Source of the DNA: Tridacna crocea
Lineage: Eukaryota > Mollusca > Bivalvia > Cardiida > Cardiidae
NCBI GenBank assembly: GCA_943736015.1
Contig: OX031057.1
Coordinates: 43,920,501-43,984,500 of the forward strand
Direction of reading: 5' to 3'
DNA length: 64,000 nucleotides
Of the stretch, positions 33,928 to 45,078 are shown piece by piece; position 1 is the first letter of the stretch; every line of letters starts with the position of its first letter. The translations under genes and the position numbers were made by a program. The notes under the pieces are model-generated. The model made no database searches and was not told the DNA's origin. It saw only the letters and a program-made list of their open reading frames with translations.

Positions 33928-34008
33928 CTGCAACAGGCAAAAAGGGGCATTTTAGACCTTCACATAAAGTGCATCCTGGATCATCCTGCACAGACTAATA
34001 CATGTATA
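33928..34008. repeat. Family D MITE, left end only
   Basis: TAGCCTGCAACAGGCAAAAAGGGGCATT and GGATCATCCTGCACAG. Directly followed by a second, complete D copy. Confidence 0.6.
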
Positions 34009-34275
34009 TGGTGTGCAACATGTGAAAAGGGACATTCGGACATCTGCGTAAAGTGTCGTCTCGGATCAGCCTGCACAGTCTGCGTAAGCTAATCCGAGAC
34101 AGCACTTTACGACTACAGTAGATTTTGTGGTACAGTAGACATGTGCAAAACGGAAAATTGCATGAAAACGGAAAGTTTCGTCTCGGATTAGCCTGCGCGG
34201 ACTGCGCAGGCTGATCCGAGTCGACACTTTACGCAGATGTCCGAATGTCCTTTTCGCATTTTGCAGACCATATGA
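34009..34275. mobile_element. Family D MITE
   Basis: Two GC-rich palindromes (GTCTCGGATCAGCCTGC... and CTCGGATTAGCCTGCGCGG...) separated by GTGGTACAGTAGACATGTGC. Ends TGTGCAACATGTGAAAAGGG / CATTTTGCAGACCAT. Confidence 0.85.
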
Positions 34276-34325
34276 CATCACTTTCTGATTGTGTGTGATT
34301 TTCTGTTTCACCAATGCCTTCTATA

Positions 34326-34452
34326 GGACAATATCTAATGTTGATATAAGGTGCCATCTCGGATCAGCCTGCACACACTGCACAGGCTGATCCAACCCTA
34401 CACTTTCCACAGATATCTGAAAGCCCCTTTTTGCATGTTGCAGACCATAGTG
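34326..34452. mobile_element. Family D MITE, single-palindrome deletion form
   Basis: CATCTCGGATCAGCCTGCAC...GGCTGATCC and CCCCTTTTTGCATGTTGCAGACCAT; the left half is absent. Confidence 0.7.
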
Positions 34453-34514
34453 GTATGATGATAGGTATAGGCTCAAGGCTTTTTCATGTTTTAAGGTCAA
34501 GGTTGTGGACTTCG

Positions 34515-34699
34515 ATATTTTACTGCAAATGACCTTGAGACAGAAGCCTTTAGAAAACATTTATGGAAAAGGAGAAAATGCTGGTAACTAGCATTTTTTT
34601 TCCTTTTCCCACAACGGTTTCAACCCTTCTGACACAAATTTCCATTTGAGTTATGTTTATTATGTTGTCTGCAAAGTTCTACAGTTAAAAGTCTCTTAA
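34515..34699 (-). mobile_element. HPA MITE, shortened
   Basis: ACCTTGAGACAGAAGCC, GGAAAAGGAGAAAATGCTGG, ...CTCTTAA; shares the final TTAA with the next copy. Confidence 0.75.
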
Positions 34700-34925
34700 C
34701 CCTTTACCAAACAATACCGGTTTTGATGACCCTGAGATAGAAGACTTTGGAAAACATTGCTGGGAAAGGAGAAAATGCTAGTAACCACCATTTTCTTCTT
34801 TTCCCACGATGTTTTCTACACTGCTGGAAACAAATTTCCATTTTTTGAGATATGTTTATTTTGTCAAATGCAATTGCTTTCAGTTTAGACCAGTCTAAAA
34901 TGCTGTCGTTTGGTAGAGAGTCAAG
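34696..34925 (-). mobile_element. HPA MITE
   Basis: TTAACCCTTTACCAAACAATACC to TGTCGTTTGGTAGAGAGTCAA. Confidence 0.88.
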
Positions 34926-35110
34926 ACCTCATATTTTCCAAACTACAAAGTGTTATGGTTAAGAGTCCTCATAGTTGCCACACAAAATGATGGGCTTTGA
35001 CTATATTTGACTTGAAAGATACAAAACCAAATCTTCATTGAGCAATACCATGACCTTGCCCCTGACTTTGATCCTAGGATTAAGGTCACAGATTTTGAAA
35101 TATGATGTGT

Positions 35111-35336
35111 AACCCTTTACCCCATAAGGCATTTCTATGGTATCACTAACTGACCCTAAATAACAGCAAGGATGAAGCCATTTCTTATGTGTATATGACA
35201 CCTTTTGAAAGCATAAAATACATTGTGACAAAAGGTGAAATTGCTCTCACGAGCAATTTCACCTTTTGCCACAATGTTTTCCAAAGGCTCCTACAAGCAG
35301 TGCGTAGGAATGAGTATCTATGGAGTAAAGGTTTAA
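35111..35336 (+). mobile_element. HPB MITE (sister family of HPA)
   Basis: AACCCTTTACCCCATAAGGC end and AGTAAAGGTTTAA end. Centre GACAAAAGGTGAAATTGCTC/GAGCAATTTCACCTTTTGCC. Same architecture as HPA but different interior (TTCTTATGTGTATATGACACC). Confidence 0.85.
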
Positions 35337-36311
35337 GTTTTGCTGGAGCACCTATTTGATTGCAAAACCCCAACATTTGACTCTTCTTCCAGGCAGGCTA
35401 TGCACTCTGATGACAGTTCTTGTTTTACAACTGGATTGTAAATAGTATTATGACATTGAAAATGTATTACAGCTGCTGCAGATTTTGCAGTACATGTGTA
35501 CATGTATTTTGATTTAAAGTTCATTATTAATTACATGTACTTGAATTATATACGCAGAACCAGTATTAACCTTGCCATAACCTCAATATTTTATAATCAT
35601 TGTAAAATCTGTAGCTATGTAGACAAATAATTACAGGATTGAAATCCATGTAGATCTAGGAGAAGAGATTTTTAATAATGTTTTTGACACAAGAATTATT
35701 AGTCCAACTTAAAAATTGTGTATATGTACATTTTACCCTACTCTGATTAAAAACAAAAGATGATTAGTTGGATAGAATCTCAGAAGTGGAATGAAGGTAC
35801 AAGTTATTAACAAATAATAGTAGAGTTACTGAGGGAAATGTAATATTGTTTTACCTTTTTTCACTCTAAGACTATTCTTTTTGATGGATAAACTTCCAGC
35901 TTTTGATTGGTGTTTATCAAAATTGTTTTCAATTTAAAAAAAAAAGGTTTGTTTTGCAAGTACAAAACCTTGTCCAGTCTCTGAAAACAGGTATCTAGGA
36001 TCTTTTCAGTTATCTCCACTTTGAATTATGTATTATGTGATGATTTTGATGTAGATATGTTTTGTCCTTTATCAGGAACATATATGTGTTCTATGTTTTC
36101 TTATACTTGTATATCTTATCTTAATTGTGTTACAGTACATTGTCTTTATTTCATTACGATTTCATTACATTTGTATGTAACTTGTTTGTTTATTATACCA
36201 GATGTGCTGGTTTTGTGATGTTTCAGCTGAAATCCATCTTTATACAGAACATGCTTCTTTGTCAATAATCTTCTCAGGTGATGTGTGTTTTGTGAGCTCG
36301 TGCAATAATCC
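35337..36311. other. No recognised feature
   Basis: AT-rich. Short open frames of hydrophobic, T-rich translation only; no exon-like splice pattern or repeat-family match. Confidence 0.5.
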
Positions 36312-36440
36312 TTAGTCCTTTTTCAGTTGATCCCAAATTATAACAGCCCTGGGGAGACAGCTTTTGATAACTTCATGGGAAAATGCTGGTGAGCAGCAAT
36401 TTCTCCTTTTTCCCGCAATGATTTCTACCCCATCAGAGAT
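36312..36440 (-). mobile_element. HPA MITE, partial
   Basis: CCTGGGGAGACAGCTTTTGATAAC, GGGAAAATGCTGGTGAGCAGCAATTTCTCC; outer right half missing. Confidence 0.6.
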
Positions 36441-36630
36441 GTTAAGCTCACTTGTACGAAGCTCAGACTATGTAGATCATATAGACATTCAGACCTATAA
36501 TGTAGCATAAAATCAAACACAGTGCAAATATTTCATGGAATGGAAAATCTCTACAGTTGATTGGGAATGTACTTTTAAGAAGAGACTAATTTTTTATTAT
36601 CAAGGAAATGCTCCTAGATTCCAAATTAAC

Positions 36631-36859
36631 TTAACCCTTTCCCAAACAATACCTGTTTTTTACGGGTCAGGAATAGAAGCCTTTTGAAAACATTGTGGGA
36701 AAAGGAGAAAATGCTTGTAACCAGCATTTTTTCCTTTTCCTACAATATTTCCTACTCTATCATATAGAAAAATCATCTTTTTAGCAACTGTTAATTTGTC
36801 ATCTGCAAAATGCTTTCAGTTTGGTCTGGTCCAGAATTTGCCATTTGGGAAAGGGTTAA
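36631..36859 (-). mobile_element. HPA MITE
   Basis: TTAACCCTTTCCCAAACAATACC, TACGGGTC, ATCATCTTTT...; belongs to the subgroup also seen at 54531. Right TTAA shared with the next copy. Confidence 0.92.
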
Positions 36860-37085
36860 CTCTTTACCAAACAACAATATTGTAGACTTGTCCAAATCAA
36901 AAGCATTTGCAGAGGATAAAATCAAACTGACAGAAAATTTGAAATTTGTTTTGTGAAGGATAGAAAACATCGTGGGAAAAGGAGAAAATGCTGGTAACCA
37001 GCATTTTCTCCTTTTCCCACAATTTTTTCTATAGGCTTCTTTCTCAGGGTCGTAAAAAAGTAGGGATTGTGTGGTAATGGGTCAA
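36856..37085 (+). mobile_element. HPA MITE
   Basis: Forward copy joined to the previous one; the palindrome centre is GGTAACC, the reverse-type state. Right terminal TTAA mutated to TCAA. Confidence 0.92.
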
Positions 37086-37365
37086 TCATGCAGACTTTCA
37101 GACTTATAACCTTGCATAAAATCAAGCATAGTGCAGATACTTAATGGAATGGAAAATCTCTTTACAGTTTGATTTGAAATGTACTTTTAAGAAGAGACTG
37201 AATTTTTTCTTTTCAAAGAAATGCTTGTACATTCAAAAAAAATTTAAAATATGCTCTGACAAAGGAGAGTTAAATGCATCTGGGTGATGCATTATATACT
37301 ACTCAAACTTTGATAGGGATCACATATATATTTCTGTATGGGTTTATAAGTTACAACAGTTTTAC

Positions 37366-37590
37366 TTAAACTCTTTACCATACTGTAAAACTCTAGATTT
37401 GTCCAAGATGAAAGCATTTGCTGACCAAAAACTAAATGCGACACGCACTATGCTGTCTGTAATAGGGTAGTAAACATTGTTGAAAAAGGAGAAAATGCTG
37501 GTATCCAGCATTTTCTCCTTTTCCAACACTGTTTTCCAAAGGCTTGTTTCTCTGTGTCTTTAACAGTCAGCATTGTGAGGTTAAGACTTA
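37366..37590 (+). mobile_element. HPA MITE
   Basis: ACTCTTTACCATACTGTAAAAC to GTGAGGTTAAGACTTAA. Arms TTGTTGGAAAAAGGAG/CTCCTTTTCCAACA show G-to-T and matching C-to-A changes. Confidence 0.85.
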
Positions 37591-37892
37591 AAGATCTATT
37601 TCCACCGGTCATTTTATTGCTCAGTGTGGCAATGTAACGTTGTAAACTCTTACATGATACATGCCACATATATGTTTAGAGTAAATCTTTTAGGGTGATC
37701 CCTAGCAAATTTTGAGTAGTATATAAAATCAAGTCATCTTATAATAAAGTATTCATAAAACCTGTTGTGTAAAACAACCATGTCCTTGGACAAACAAGAA
37801 AATGGTTGACTGTAAAGATTTTAGACCCATTTCATCTTGCACAAGTTGTCATATGCAAATGCTTTGCAATAGACAAGTCAAAAAGTTTGTCA

Positions 37893-38119
37893 TTAACTCT
37901 TTACCACACAATCCCGACTTTTAACATCCCTGAGAAAGAAACCTATCGAAATCATTGTCGGAAAAGGAGAAAATGCTGGTAACCAGCATTTTCTCCTTTT
38001 CCCACAATGTTTTCCACCATGCTGGACACAAATTTCAATTTTTGAGTTATATTTATTTTCTAGTCTGCAAATGCTTTATATTTGGGCCAGTATAAAGTTT
38101 TGTCGTTTGGTAAATAGTT
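37893..38119 (-). mobile_element. HPA MITE
   Basis: TTAACTCTTTACCACACAATCCC to TTTTGTCGTTTGGTAAATAGTTA. Confidence 0.9.
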
Positions 38120-38740
38120 ACGTAAAAAGTTTGGGTATTTTATGATTGGCTGTTACAGCTGTAATATTTGTAAAGTCCCAAACAGATGACTTTCTCAATC
38201 CTTTTTTCACATTCTGTAGAGAATTTCAAATATGTGCAATATTCTCAGATATACAAGAGAGTGGTGTTCTAGTCAATTTCTGTTGTTTATACTCATATGT
38301 GCAAATCTGTTCAATTCAATTAAACTTTTTCATCATGTTTTATCATGACATGTCCTAATTGATGCAAAAAAAAACCAATTAGGTAATTGGAGAGTGGTCA
38401 AAAGCTTTCTAGCTGCTGAGGGTACCTACAGTTACCTTTACAGATGGTGCTGATCATAAGACTACGTATTTTGTGCAGTCTGATCATGATCTCTGTTGCC
38501 TAACATTTTCATTTTAGTGACTTACTGGTAAAAACTCTCAGAACTTTCAATTTGCTGACTTTTTTATTGACTGTAGAAAGTCATTTGATATTTTTTATAT
38601 CATTATTATTGAGCAGTTTAATGTTTTATTTATCACAACCTGTTGTAAACTCAGATTATCGTGTTGCAATTCACAAGCAGATTCTTGCCGCAATGTTTTC
38701 ACTTGTATTTGTGTTCACCCTTCACCACATAATGCTGTGT

Positions 38741-38968
38741 TTAATTGTTTACCAAACAATCCCGGGTTTTCAGCACTTTATGAAAGAAGCCTTTTGAAAA
38801 CATTGTTGGAAACGGAGAAAATGCTGGTGACCAGCATTTTCTCCTTTTTCCACTATGTTTTCTACCCTTCCAAAAACGAACTCAATTTTTGAGTCATGTT
38901 GATTTTGTCATTTGCAAATGTTATTAATTTGGAACAGTCTAAAAATTTTTAGTTTGGTAAAGTGTTAA
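38741..38968 (-). mobile_element. HPA MITE
   Basis: TTAATTGTTTACCAAACAATCCC to TTTGGTAAAGTGTTAA, good palindrome centre. Confidence 0.9.
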
Positions 38969-39309
38969 CCAAGCTTGAAATGATTCATGTGCAGATGGTC
39001 CAATAGCGAATATTGGGTGAAGGTCTCTCAAAGGGTTATAAAGGAGATAATGACCAATATCTCTATTGCCCACTGAAAAATTTCTTCATACTCTTTCTGT
39101 TTATTTTTCTTTAACTATACTGCAATAAATTAGTAGCATATTTTGTTATAATTTAAATGTGCTATTCTCACAAACTTGCCCTTATTTCTAGGAAGTGCCT
39201 TATAATATGTGTATTTGCCTGTTGATATTTTTTATTTCTGTCCAGAGATCCTCAATAGAGATTAAGAACATAGAATGTAACACATATTTGGACCATACTT
39301 TGTGAAAAA

Positions 39310-39525
39310 AAAGTCTTAGCCACATGACAAATCTTAGACTAGTCCAAATCAAAAGCTATTGAAGACGAAAAATCAGATATTACTAACATGGCAGAATTAG
39401 TCTTTGATGAGAAAAGAAGAAAAAAACATTGAGGGAAATGGAGAAAATGCTGGATACCAATGTTTTTAAAAGGCTTCTTTTTCAGGGTAGTTAAACTTCG
39501 GACTGTGTGGTAAAGGGTGAACCCT
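39310..39525 (+). mobile_element. HPA MITE, eroded
   Basis: CTTAGACTAGTCCAAATC, GGAAATGGAGAAAATGCTGG; right arm deleted, then AATGTTTTTAAAAGGCTTC and GTGTGGTAAAGGGTGAA. Confidence 0.75.
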
Positions 39526-39752
39526 TTACTATACTACAAGGTTTTGCACTAGACAAAGTGAAAACATGTGCAGATTACAAAATAAGTGCAGCTCAATTTA
39601 TGATCTCTGTCTTTTTATAGGGAAGAAAACTTTGTTGGAAAAGGAGAAAAATGCTAGTTAAAACACTGGTTACAGGTATTTTCTCATTTTCCAACAGTGT
39701 TTTCCAAAGCTTTTCAATTGATTAAGTTTGAGACTTTGTTGCCAGTTTAAGT
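39519..39752 (+). mobile_element. HPA MITE, eroded
   Basis: GTGAACCCTTTACTATACTAC joined to the previous copy at a mutated TTAA (TGAA); GTTGGAAAAGGAG/CATTTTCCAACA arms. Confidence 0.7.
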
Positions 39753-39837
39753 TAAATTAAAAACCTATATGGACTCCTAGTGGCAGGTTTTAAGCTGGAA
39801 TTTTCTGAAAATGTCCTTACTTACAGTTGTATTTATT

Positions 39838-40022
39838 TCAACTCTTTACCACACAACAAGATTTAAATTTGTCCAAATTGAAAGCAGTTGTAGACAAAAA
39901 ATAAGATGTGCTTAAATGGTGGGAATCGTATCTTGTTTAGCAGCATTTTTTCCCCTCAATGTTTTCAGAACTCTTCTTCCTCATGGTCATTAAAACTTGG
40001 GATTATATGGTAAAGAATTTTT
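39838..40022 (+). mobile_element. HPA MITE, eroded
   Basis: TCAACTCTTTACCACACAAC, TTGTCCAAATTGAAAGCAG, GGGATTATATGGTAAAG; left palindrome arm lost. Confidence 0.7.
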
Positions 40023-40062
40023 AAAAAAATTAGAGGCTCTGTGTTAAAATAAGGCTTTTTGG

Positions 40063-40490
40063 TGTCCGTGGTTGTGAGGTAGAGGGTCGGCCTTCTGACT
40101 CTAAGGTCCCATGTTTTGATACACAGGAGTGGGTCTCAACTTTCAGGATCTTTCGGAGTGAGCACAAGGCCCATATTCACCAACCATTCTTAAGAACATT
40201 CTTTGTCTTTTTCTCCAGAATTTTCTACATTTGTAAGTAATTCTCCAGAATTGTCTACATTTGTAAGTAACACAACTTCTGATTGGCTAAACCATTGGGT
40301 TTAGCAAATCAGAAGTTGTGTTACTTACAAATTTAGAAAACCTTGGAGAATAAAACTAAGAATATTCTCAAGAATGGTGGGTGAATACGGGCCATGGATA
40401 AGTTTCCAGGAAGCAGAATTAAGAAAGATTAGTATAAGTTGTAAGAACTTGTTTCTCAATGGATTTAAAGTAAATAAGGTTAAGTTAAAT
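40063..40490 (+). mobile_element. SINE S1 interrupted by a family C MITE
   Basis: Head GGTGTCCGTGGTTGTGAGG...CTCTAAGGTCCC, then GTGAGCACAA; resumes after the insertion with TTTCCAGGAAGCAGAATTAAG and the ATTAGTATAAGTTGTAAGAAC tail. Confidence 0.8.
40168..40393. mobile_element. Palindromic family C MITE nested in SINE S1
   Basis: GGCCCATATTCACCAACCATTC and its near-complement ending GTGAATACGGGCC; centre TTCTGATTGGCTAAACC/GGTTTAGCAAATCAGAA. A ~30-bp duplication of TTCTCCAGAATT...CATTTGTAAGTAA lies in the left arm. Confidence 0.85.
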
Positions 40491-40773
40491 CAGTATAGAT
40501 ATTATGATTTTGTTTTGCGCAGTCCATACAACTTGGTTTTGCATTGCATTCAAAATGTTTTTGCCACCAATGTTTGGGTAGAAAATCAAAAAAAATGCTT
40601 TTTTATTTTACATTTACAGAATTCCAAATTTATCCAAAACTACAGAGATTTTGTTGTTTGTATATGTTTAATTGTATGAAATTTGTATGTGTTGTAGCTT
40701 ACAGCATAAACTTTTACCAGAGCTCAGATTGTGACGTTGTTTTTCCTCTTCCTCGTCCAGTTATTTTCTATTA

Positions 40774-41025
40774 TAGACCTGCAGCATGTGGAAAGGGACA
40801 TTCAGAGTTAAGTTTCTTTCTGGATCAGCCTGCTCAGTCTGTTCAGCAAAATCTGTGGCAGCTTTTTATGTCAACTCTTGATTTTTGTTTGACAGTATAC
40901 TTGTATGAAACAGAAAATCACACACTATCAGAAATTGTCATCTCAGATCAGACTGCACAGGCTGATCCGGTTTGACATTTCAGGCAAATGTCCGAATGCC
41001 TCTTTTCATGTGTTGCAGGCAAATA
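40774..41025. mobile_element. Family D MITE, eroded
   Basis: CCTGCAGCATGTGGAAAGGGACATTC and CCTCTTTTCATGTGTTGCAGG ends; CTGATCC palindromes partly retained. Confidence 0.7.
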
Positions 41026-41389
41026 GTACCAATGAACTCATTATAATCAGCAGTAAGGTTTAGATTGGCTGTTTTCAAAGAAAATGTCAATGCATTGTTG
41101 CACATCCTTGTGGTAATCTGTGTTTTATTGTCGGTTTTCAAATAGGCCTACTTCTAATTCTAATGTTTCTCCAAACATTTACCTCAAACCTGAGCTAGTT
41201 GCTAATTATGAAAATGAGAATCAGCATCAGAAAGGCATGTAACCCTGAAGATATTTTTACACAGTTATTCCCCTTTTGAAATGTTTCTCCTGTACAAACC
41301 CATATTCTGCCAAATAAATGACATGCAACTTTCGAAATGGTAGTGATAATTCAAGTTTTGATGTTTCAAAGGCTTTTTTTCGATGAAAG

Positions 41390-41507
41390 ATATTTCGTCA
41401 TCTAACAGAGTAGATCTAAGATCAGACTGCACGATCTGTACAGCTTGATATTGATATACACTGTCTACAGACGGTCCCCGATTCGTGCTTAGTAGCCTAA
41501 GGGTTAG
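41390..41507 (-). mobile_element. Family F MITE, partial
   Basis: AAGATCAGACTGCACGATCTG..., ACACTGTCTACAGACGG, TTAGTAGCCTAAGGGTTA. Confidence 0.6.
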
Positions 41508-41556
41508 ACACAAGAGAAAACTGATTTAGGCAATTCGGACATTTGCCTATAGTTGA

Positions 41557-41779
41557 TACTTTACCCCATAAGGCATTTCTATGGTATGTCTAATTGACCC
41601 TAATAACAGCAAGGATGAAGCTGTTTCTTATTTGTATGTGGCACCTTGGATAGCGTAGAGAGCATTGTGACAAAAGATGAAATTGCTCGTAACGAGCAAT
41701 TTCACCTTTTGCCACAATGTTTTCAAAAGGCTCCTACAAGCAATGCGTAGAAATGAGTATCTATGGAATAAAGGGTTAA
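41557..41779 (+). mobile_element. HPB MITE
   Basis: ACTTTACCCCATAAGGC to ATAAAGGGTTAA. Perfect centre GAAATTGCTCGTAACGAGCAATTTC. Second copy of the 35111 family. Confidence 0.88.
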
Positions 41780-41782
41780 ATA

Positions 41783-41998
41783 CTAAGTGGTGTCCGGGGC
41801 TGTGAGGTAGAGCGTCGGCTTCTTAACCATAAGGTCCGGAGTTTGATACCCGGGAGCGGGTGTAAACTTTGGGATTTTTCATTGGCCCACACACGGCGCG
41901 AGCACTGATGTAGTTCCCAGGAAGCAAAATCGAAAGAGATTAGTTTAAGTTGTTAGAACTTGTTTCTCAATGGATGTAAATAAATGTGTTTAAATATT
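41783..41998 (+). mobile_element. SINE S1, best copy
   Basis: tRNA-like head GGGGCTGTGAGGTAGAGCG with a degenerate B box (GGAGTTTGATACCC), CACACGGCGCGAGCACTG, AAATCGAAAGAGATTAG, TTGTTTCTCAATGGATGTAA tail. Starts directly after an HPB element. Confidence 0.8.
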
Positions 41999-42119
41999 GA
42001 GAATAGTTGGTTAACATAAATTCTTAAGGATGTTTTGAATATTTGCCAGATACCAGGGTCTTATTTATATCGTCGGTTTACTGCGAAAACCTCGTAACTA
42101 CAGCTTGTTACAAGCTGCA

Positions 42120-42245
42120 GTTTCTAGGTTATCGAATAGTTCAGGCAATCAGAAGTTGTGTTACTTACAAAAATTTAATGTAGAAAATTCTGGAGAATAA
42201 GATAAAGAAGGTTCTTAAGAATGTGTGGTGAATACGAGCCCAGGT
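42120..42245. repeat. Family C MITE, right half
   Basis: CAATCAGAAGTTGTGTTACTTAC, AAATTCTGGAGAATAAG, GTGGTGAATACGAGCCC. Confidence 0.7.
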
Positions 42246-42371
42246 CCCACGGCTGTATCATATTACATGATAATGCATGTCGTCACATGAATATTGATCC
42301 ATGAACACTATCATGTCTGAAAACTGACAGTGAATCTGGAGGTAAAATGGTACTCTGACATGCCAAAAATG

Positions 42372-42450
42372 GACCGATAGCAAAATATTTCGGCCCAGGT
42401 CAGCCTGCGCGGACTGCCCAGGCTGACCTGGGTCAAAATGCTTTGCAGAT
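42372..42450. repeat. Family G palindrome fragment
   Basis: CGGCCCAGGTCAGCCTGCGCGG / CCAGGCTGACCTGGGTC inverted repeat with short flanks. Confidence 0.6.
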
Positions 42451-42771
42451 ACATTACGTTATCTTTAATCAGTACAGTGCTCAAATTAATTCATGAAGAC
42501 GAAACGTGCAGAACACGCAAACCTTGAAAGTTCATTAGGTTTTAAGGTCGCACGTTACGTAATACTCTCCAAAAAAAGAAAATGAAAAGAGAGCAATTTT
42601 AAGATGCACTATTCTGGGCTTTTCTTTATTTAGTTCAGACGCGGTTTAGAACTCCTGACCTTTTCGAAACTATTCCAGTGTGGTTTACCAAAAGATAAAA
42701 TGACATTCGAAGAAAAAAAAAGGCAACAGAAACGAATTCAAGTACATGTATATGTAATTATAAAAAAAATC

Positions 42772-43041
42772 AAGCTATGTAAAAGGGGGGCTTAATGCAT
42801 CTGTTAAAAAAAGTATCGACTTAGGTCAGTCTGTGTAGTTCGCGCAAGCTGACCTGAACCCAAACCTTTTGTTACCGGCCAATTTTCTGTATGTCAACGG
42901 ACCAGTCTACCTCATGATTCAGACGGTTGTTAGACAGGATGAACTTTATGCATACATAGCTACAGTATGTGTTGACCTGGTTGGTTAAATATGTCATGGA
43001 TATGCACTAAGCCCCCTTTTGCCAGAGTATGACTCATAGGC
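42772..43041. mobile_element. Family G MITE
   Basis: AAAAGGGGGGCTTAATGCATC left, AAGCCCCCTTTTGCCAGAGTATGACTCAT right, TTAGGTCAGTCTGTG...AAGCTGACCTGAACC palindrome. Confidence 0.78.
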
Positions 43042-43069
43042 CTTTATAATTATTCTCTTTATGCGCAAA

Positions 43070-44454
43070 TTAACCCTTTACAAAACAATCCATGGTATTT
43101 AGCTCACCTGAGCACAACGTGCTCTAGGGGAGCTTTTAGGATCACCTGGTATCCGTCATGCGTCATACGTCGTAAACAATTCTTTAAACATTAACTTCCC
43201 CTAAACCGCAGGGCCAATTTGGACCAAACTTGGCTGGAATGTTCCTTGAAAGGTCCTCTTTAAGAATTGTTCGCAGAATTTGATTCCATCGAAAACTGTA
43301 GTTGCCATGGCATCCAAATGGAATTTTCTGAGAAATTCTTTAAACATCTTCTTCTCTGAAACCGCTGGTCAGATTTCTGAAAAAAATCACAGAGATGTTC
43401 CTTGGGTGACCCTTCTTACAAATTGTTCGCTAAATTTCTGATCAGTTAAGGAACATGGCTCTGGTGAATGGAGGCTTCTTGCACTATACGGAGATGAAGG
43501 AATTCTGAAAAATTCTTCTTCTCTGAAACCGCTGGTCAGATTTTGAAATAATTTCACACAGAATGCTCTTTTGGTGACCCTTATCAAAATTGTTGGCGAA
43601 GTTTTCATCCATCAAGAAACATGGCTCTGGTGACTGGGGGCTACTTGCACTATAAAGAAATGAAGAAATTCTTAAAATTTCTTCTTCTCTGAAACGGCTG
43701 GTCAGATTTTGAGATAATTTCACAGAGATAACCTTGGGTGACCCTTTCCAAAGGTTGTTCGAGAAATTTTGATCCCTCAAGAAATATGGCTCTGGTGACT
43801 GGGGGCCACTTGCACTATACGGAAACAGAGAAACTCTAAACAGTTCATTTTCTCTAAAACCGCTGGTCAGATTTCAAAATGATTTCACAGAAATGATTCT
43901 TGAGTGACCCTTTTCAAAAACCGTACGTGAAAATTTGATCATTCGAAAAACAACAGCCATTTGTTGGTACCTACATGTGATGCTCTTGTTTGACTTATGT
44001 GATTAGTCGCTATGGAGCATGTGCTCTTATTTAAGGATTTGTCCTTGGTTGATCTATCCAAAAATTCATTTGAAAAATTCTGATTCATCAAAATCATTGC
44101 TGTGGTGATGATTGTAGGGGTGGTGATAGATTTTGAAATGAATTTTACAGGTGACCTTTTCAAAATCGCTTGGAAGTTTCAATACCTAAAAAAAAATGGC
44201 TATGATCCTTTCAAAAAATCAGGTGAGAGATCCAAGACCATCTTGGCCCTCTTGTTATAAACCTGCGATAGAAGCCTTTTAAAAAAATTGTGGGACAAGG
44301 AGAAAATGCTGGTAACCAGCACGTTCTACTTTTCCCACAATGTTTTCTACCTTGCACGAAACAAATTTCAATTTTTGAGTTATGTTTATTTTTGTCGTCT
44401 GCAAGTAATTTCAATTTGGACCAGTCTAAAATTTTGTCGTTTGTTAAAGAGTAC
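43070..44454 (-). mobile_element. HPA MITE split by a 1.15-kb insertion
   Basis: TTAACCCTTTACAAAACAATCC up to 43100 and ACCTGCGATAGAAGCCTTTT to TTGTCGTTTGTTAAAGAG from 44257 are the two parts of one reverse copy. Confidence 0.85.
43101..44256. mobile_element. Long repeat of the agctcacctgag type, nested in HPA
   Basis: Starts AGCTCACCTGAGCACAACGTG and ends AGGTGAGAGATCCAAGACC...CTTGTT, termini I associate with a repeat abundant in mollusc genomes. Contains four ~166-bp internal repeats marked by ACCGCTGGTCAGATTT at about 43361, 43528, 43694 and 43859. No ORF. Confidence 0.78.
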
Positions 44455-44531
44455 AAACAATCTCGCAATCTTCTGACGGCTGAAAACTTGATCCACTGGA
44501 ACTTTTACAGGGCTTTGTCTTAGAGGCTTGT

Positions 44532-44750
44532 TTAACTCTTTACCAAACAATCCCTGGTTTTTACGACCTTGAGATAGAAGCCTTTTGAAAACATTTTGGG
44601 AAAAGCAGAAAATGCTGGTAACCTTTCTCTTTTTCCCACAATGTTTTCCTACCCTTCACAAAACATTTTTCAAATTTTCAGTCACTTTTATTTTGTCGTC
44701 TGCAAATGCTTTCAATTTGGACCAGTCTACAATATTGTCGTTTGAGTTAA
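44532..44750 (-). mobile_element. HPA MITE
   Basis: TTAACTCTTTACCAAACAATCCC to ATTGTCGTTTGAGTTAA; the palindrome right arm has lost about 9 bp. Confidence 0.88.
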
Positions 44751-45078
44751 AGAAGCAGATATACTTCGATTTTTTATGCAGTCTGATTTCGACCTATGCT
44801 GTCTGCAACCCGCACCCCACCCCCACCCCCAACCCGCCCAGTTGTTTACATCCATGGCAGTTTTTTCCCCCATAGGATTTATTACTTTTCATATTTTTCA
44901 TCATTCTACTGATCAAATGATAAATTTCCCCATTAACAACACAGTATGTAAGCTATAGACTATGAATAATTTGATTCTTTATAGAACAAAATGATAACAA
45001 AATGATAGCATGATCATTAATCTTTGTTTAACGATAGGTGCGAGGGCTTGTGAGAGCTTTATTTGTCGTTTTCATTTA

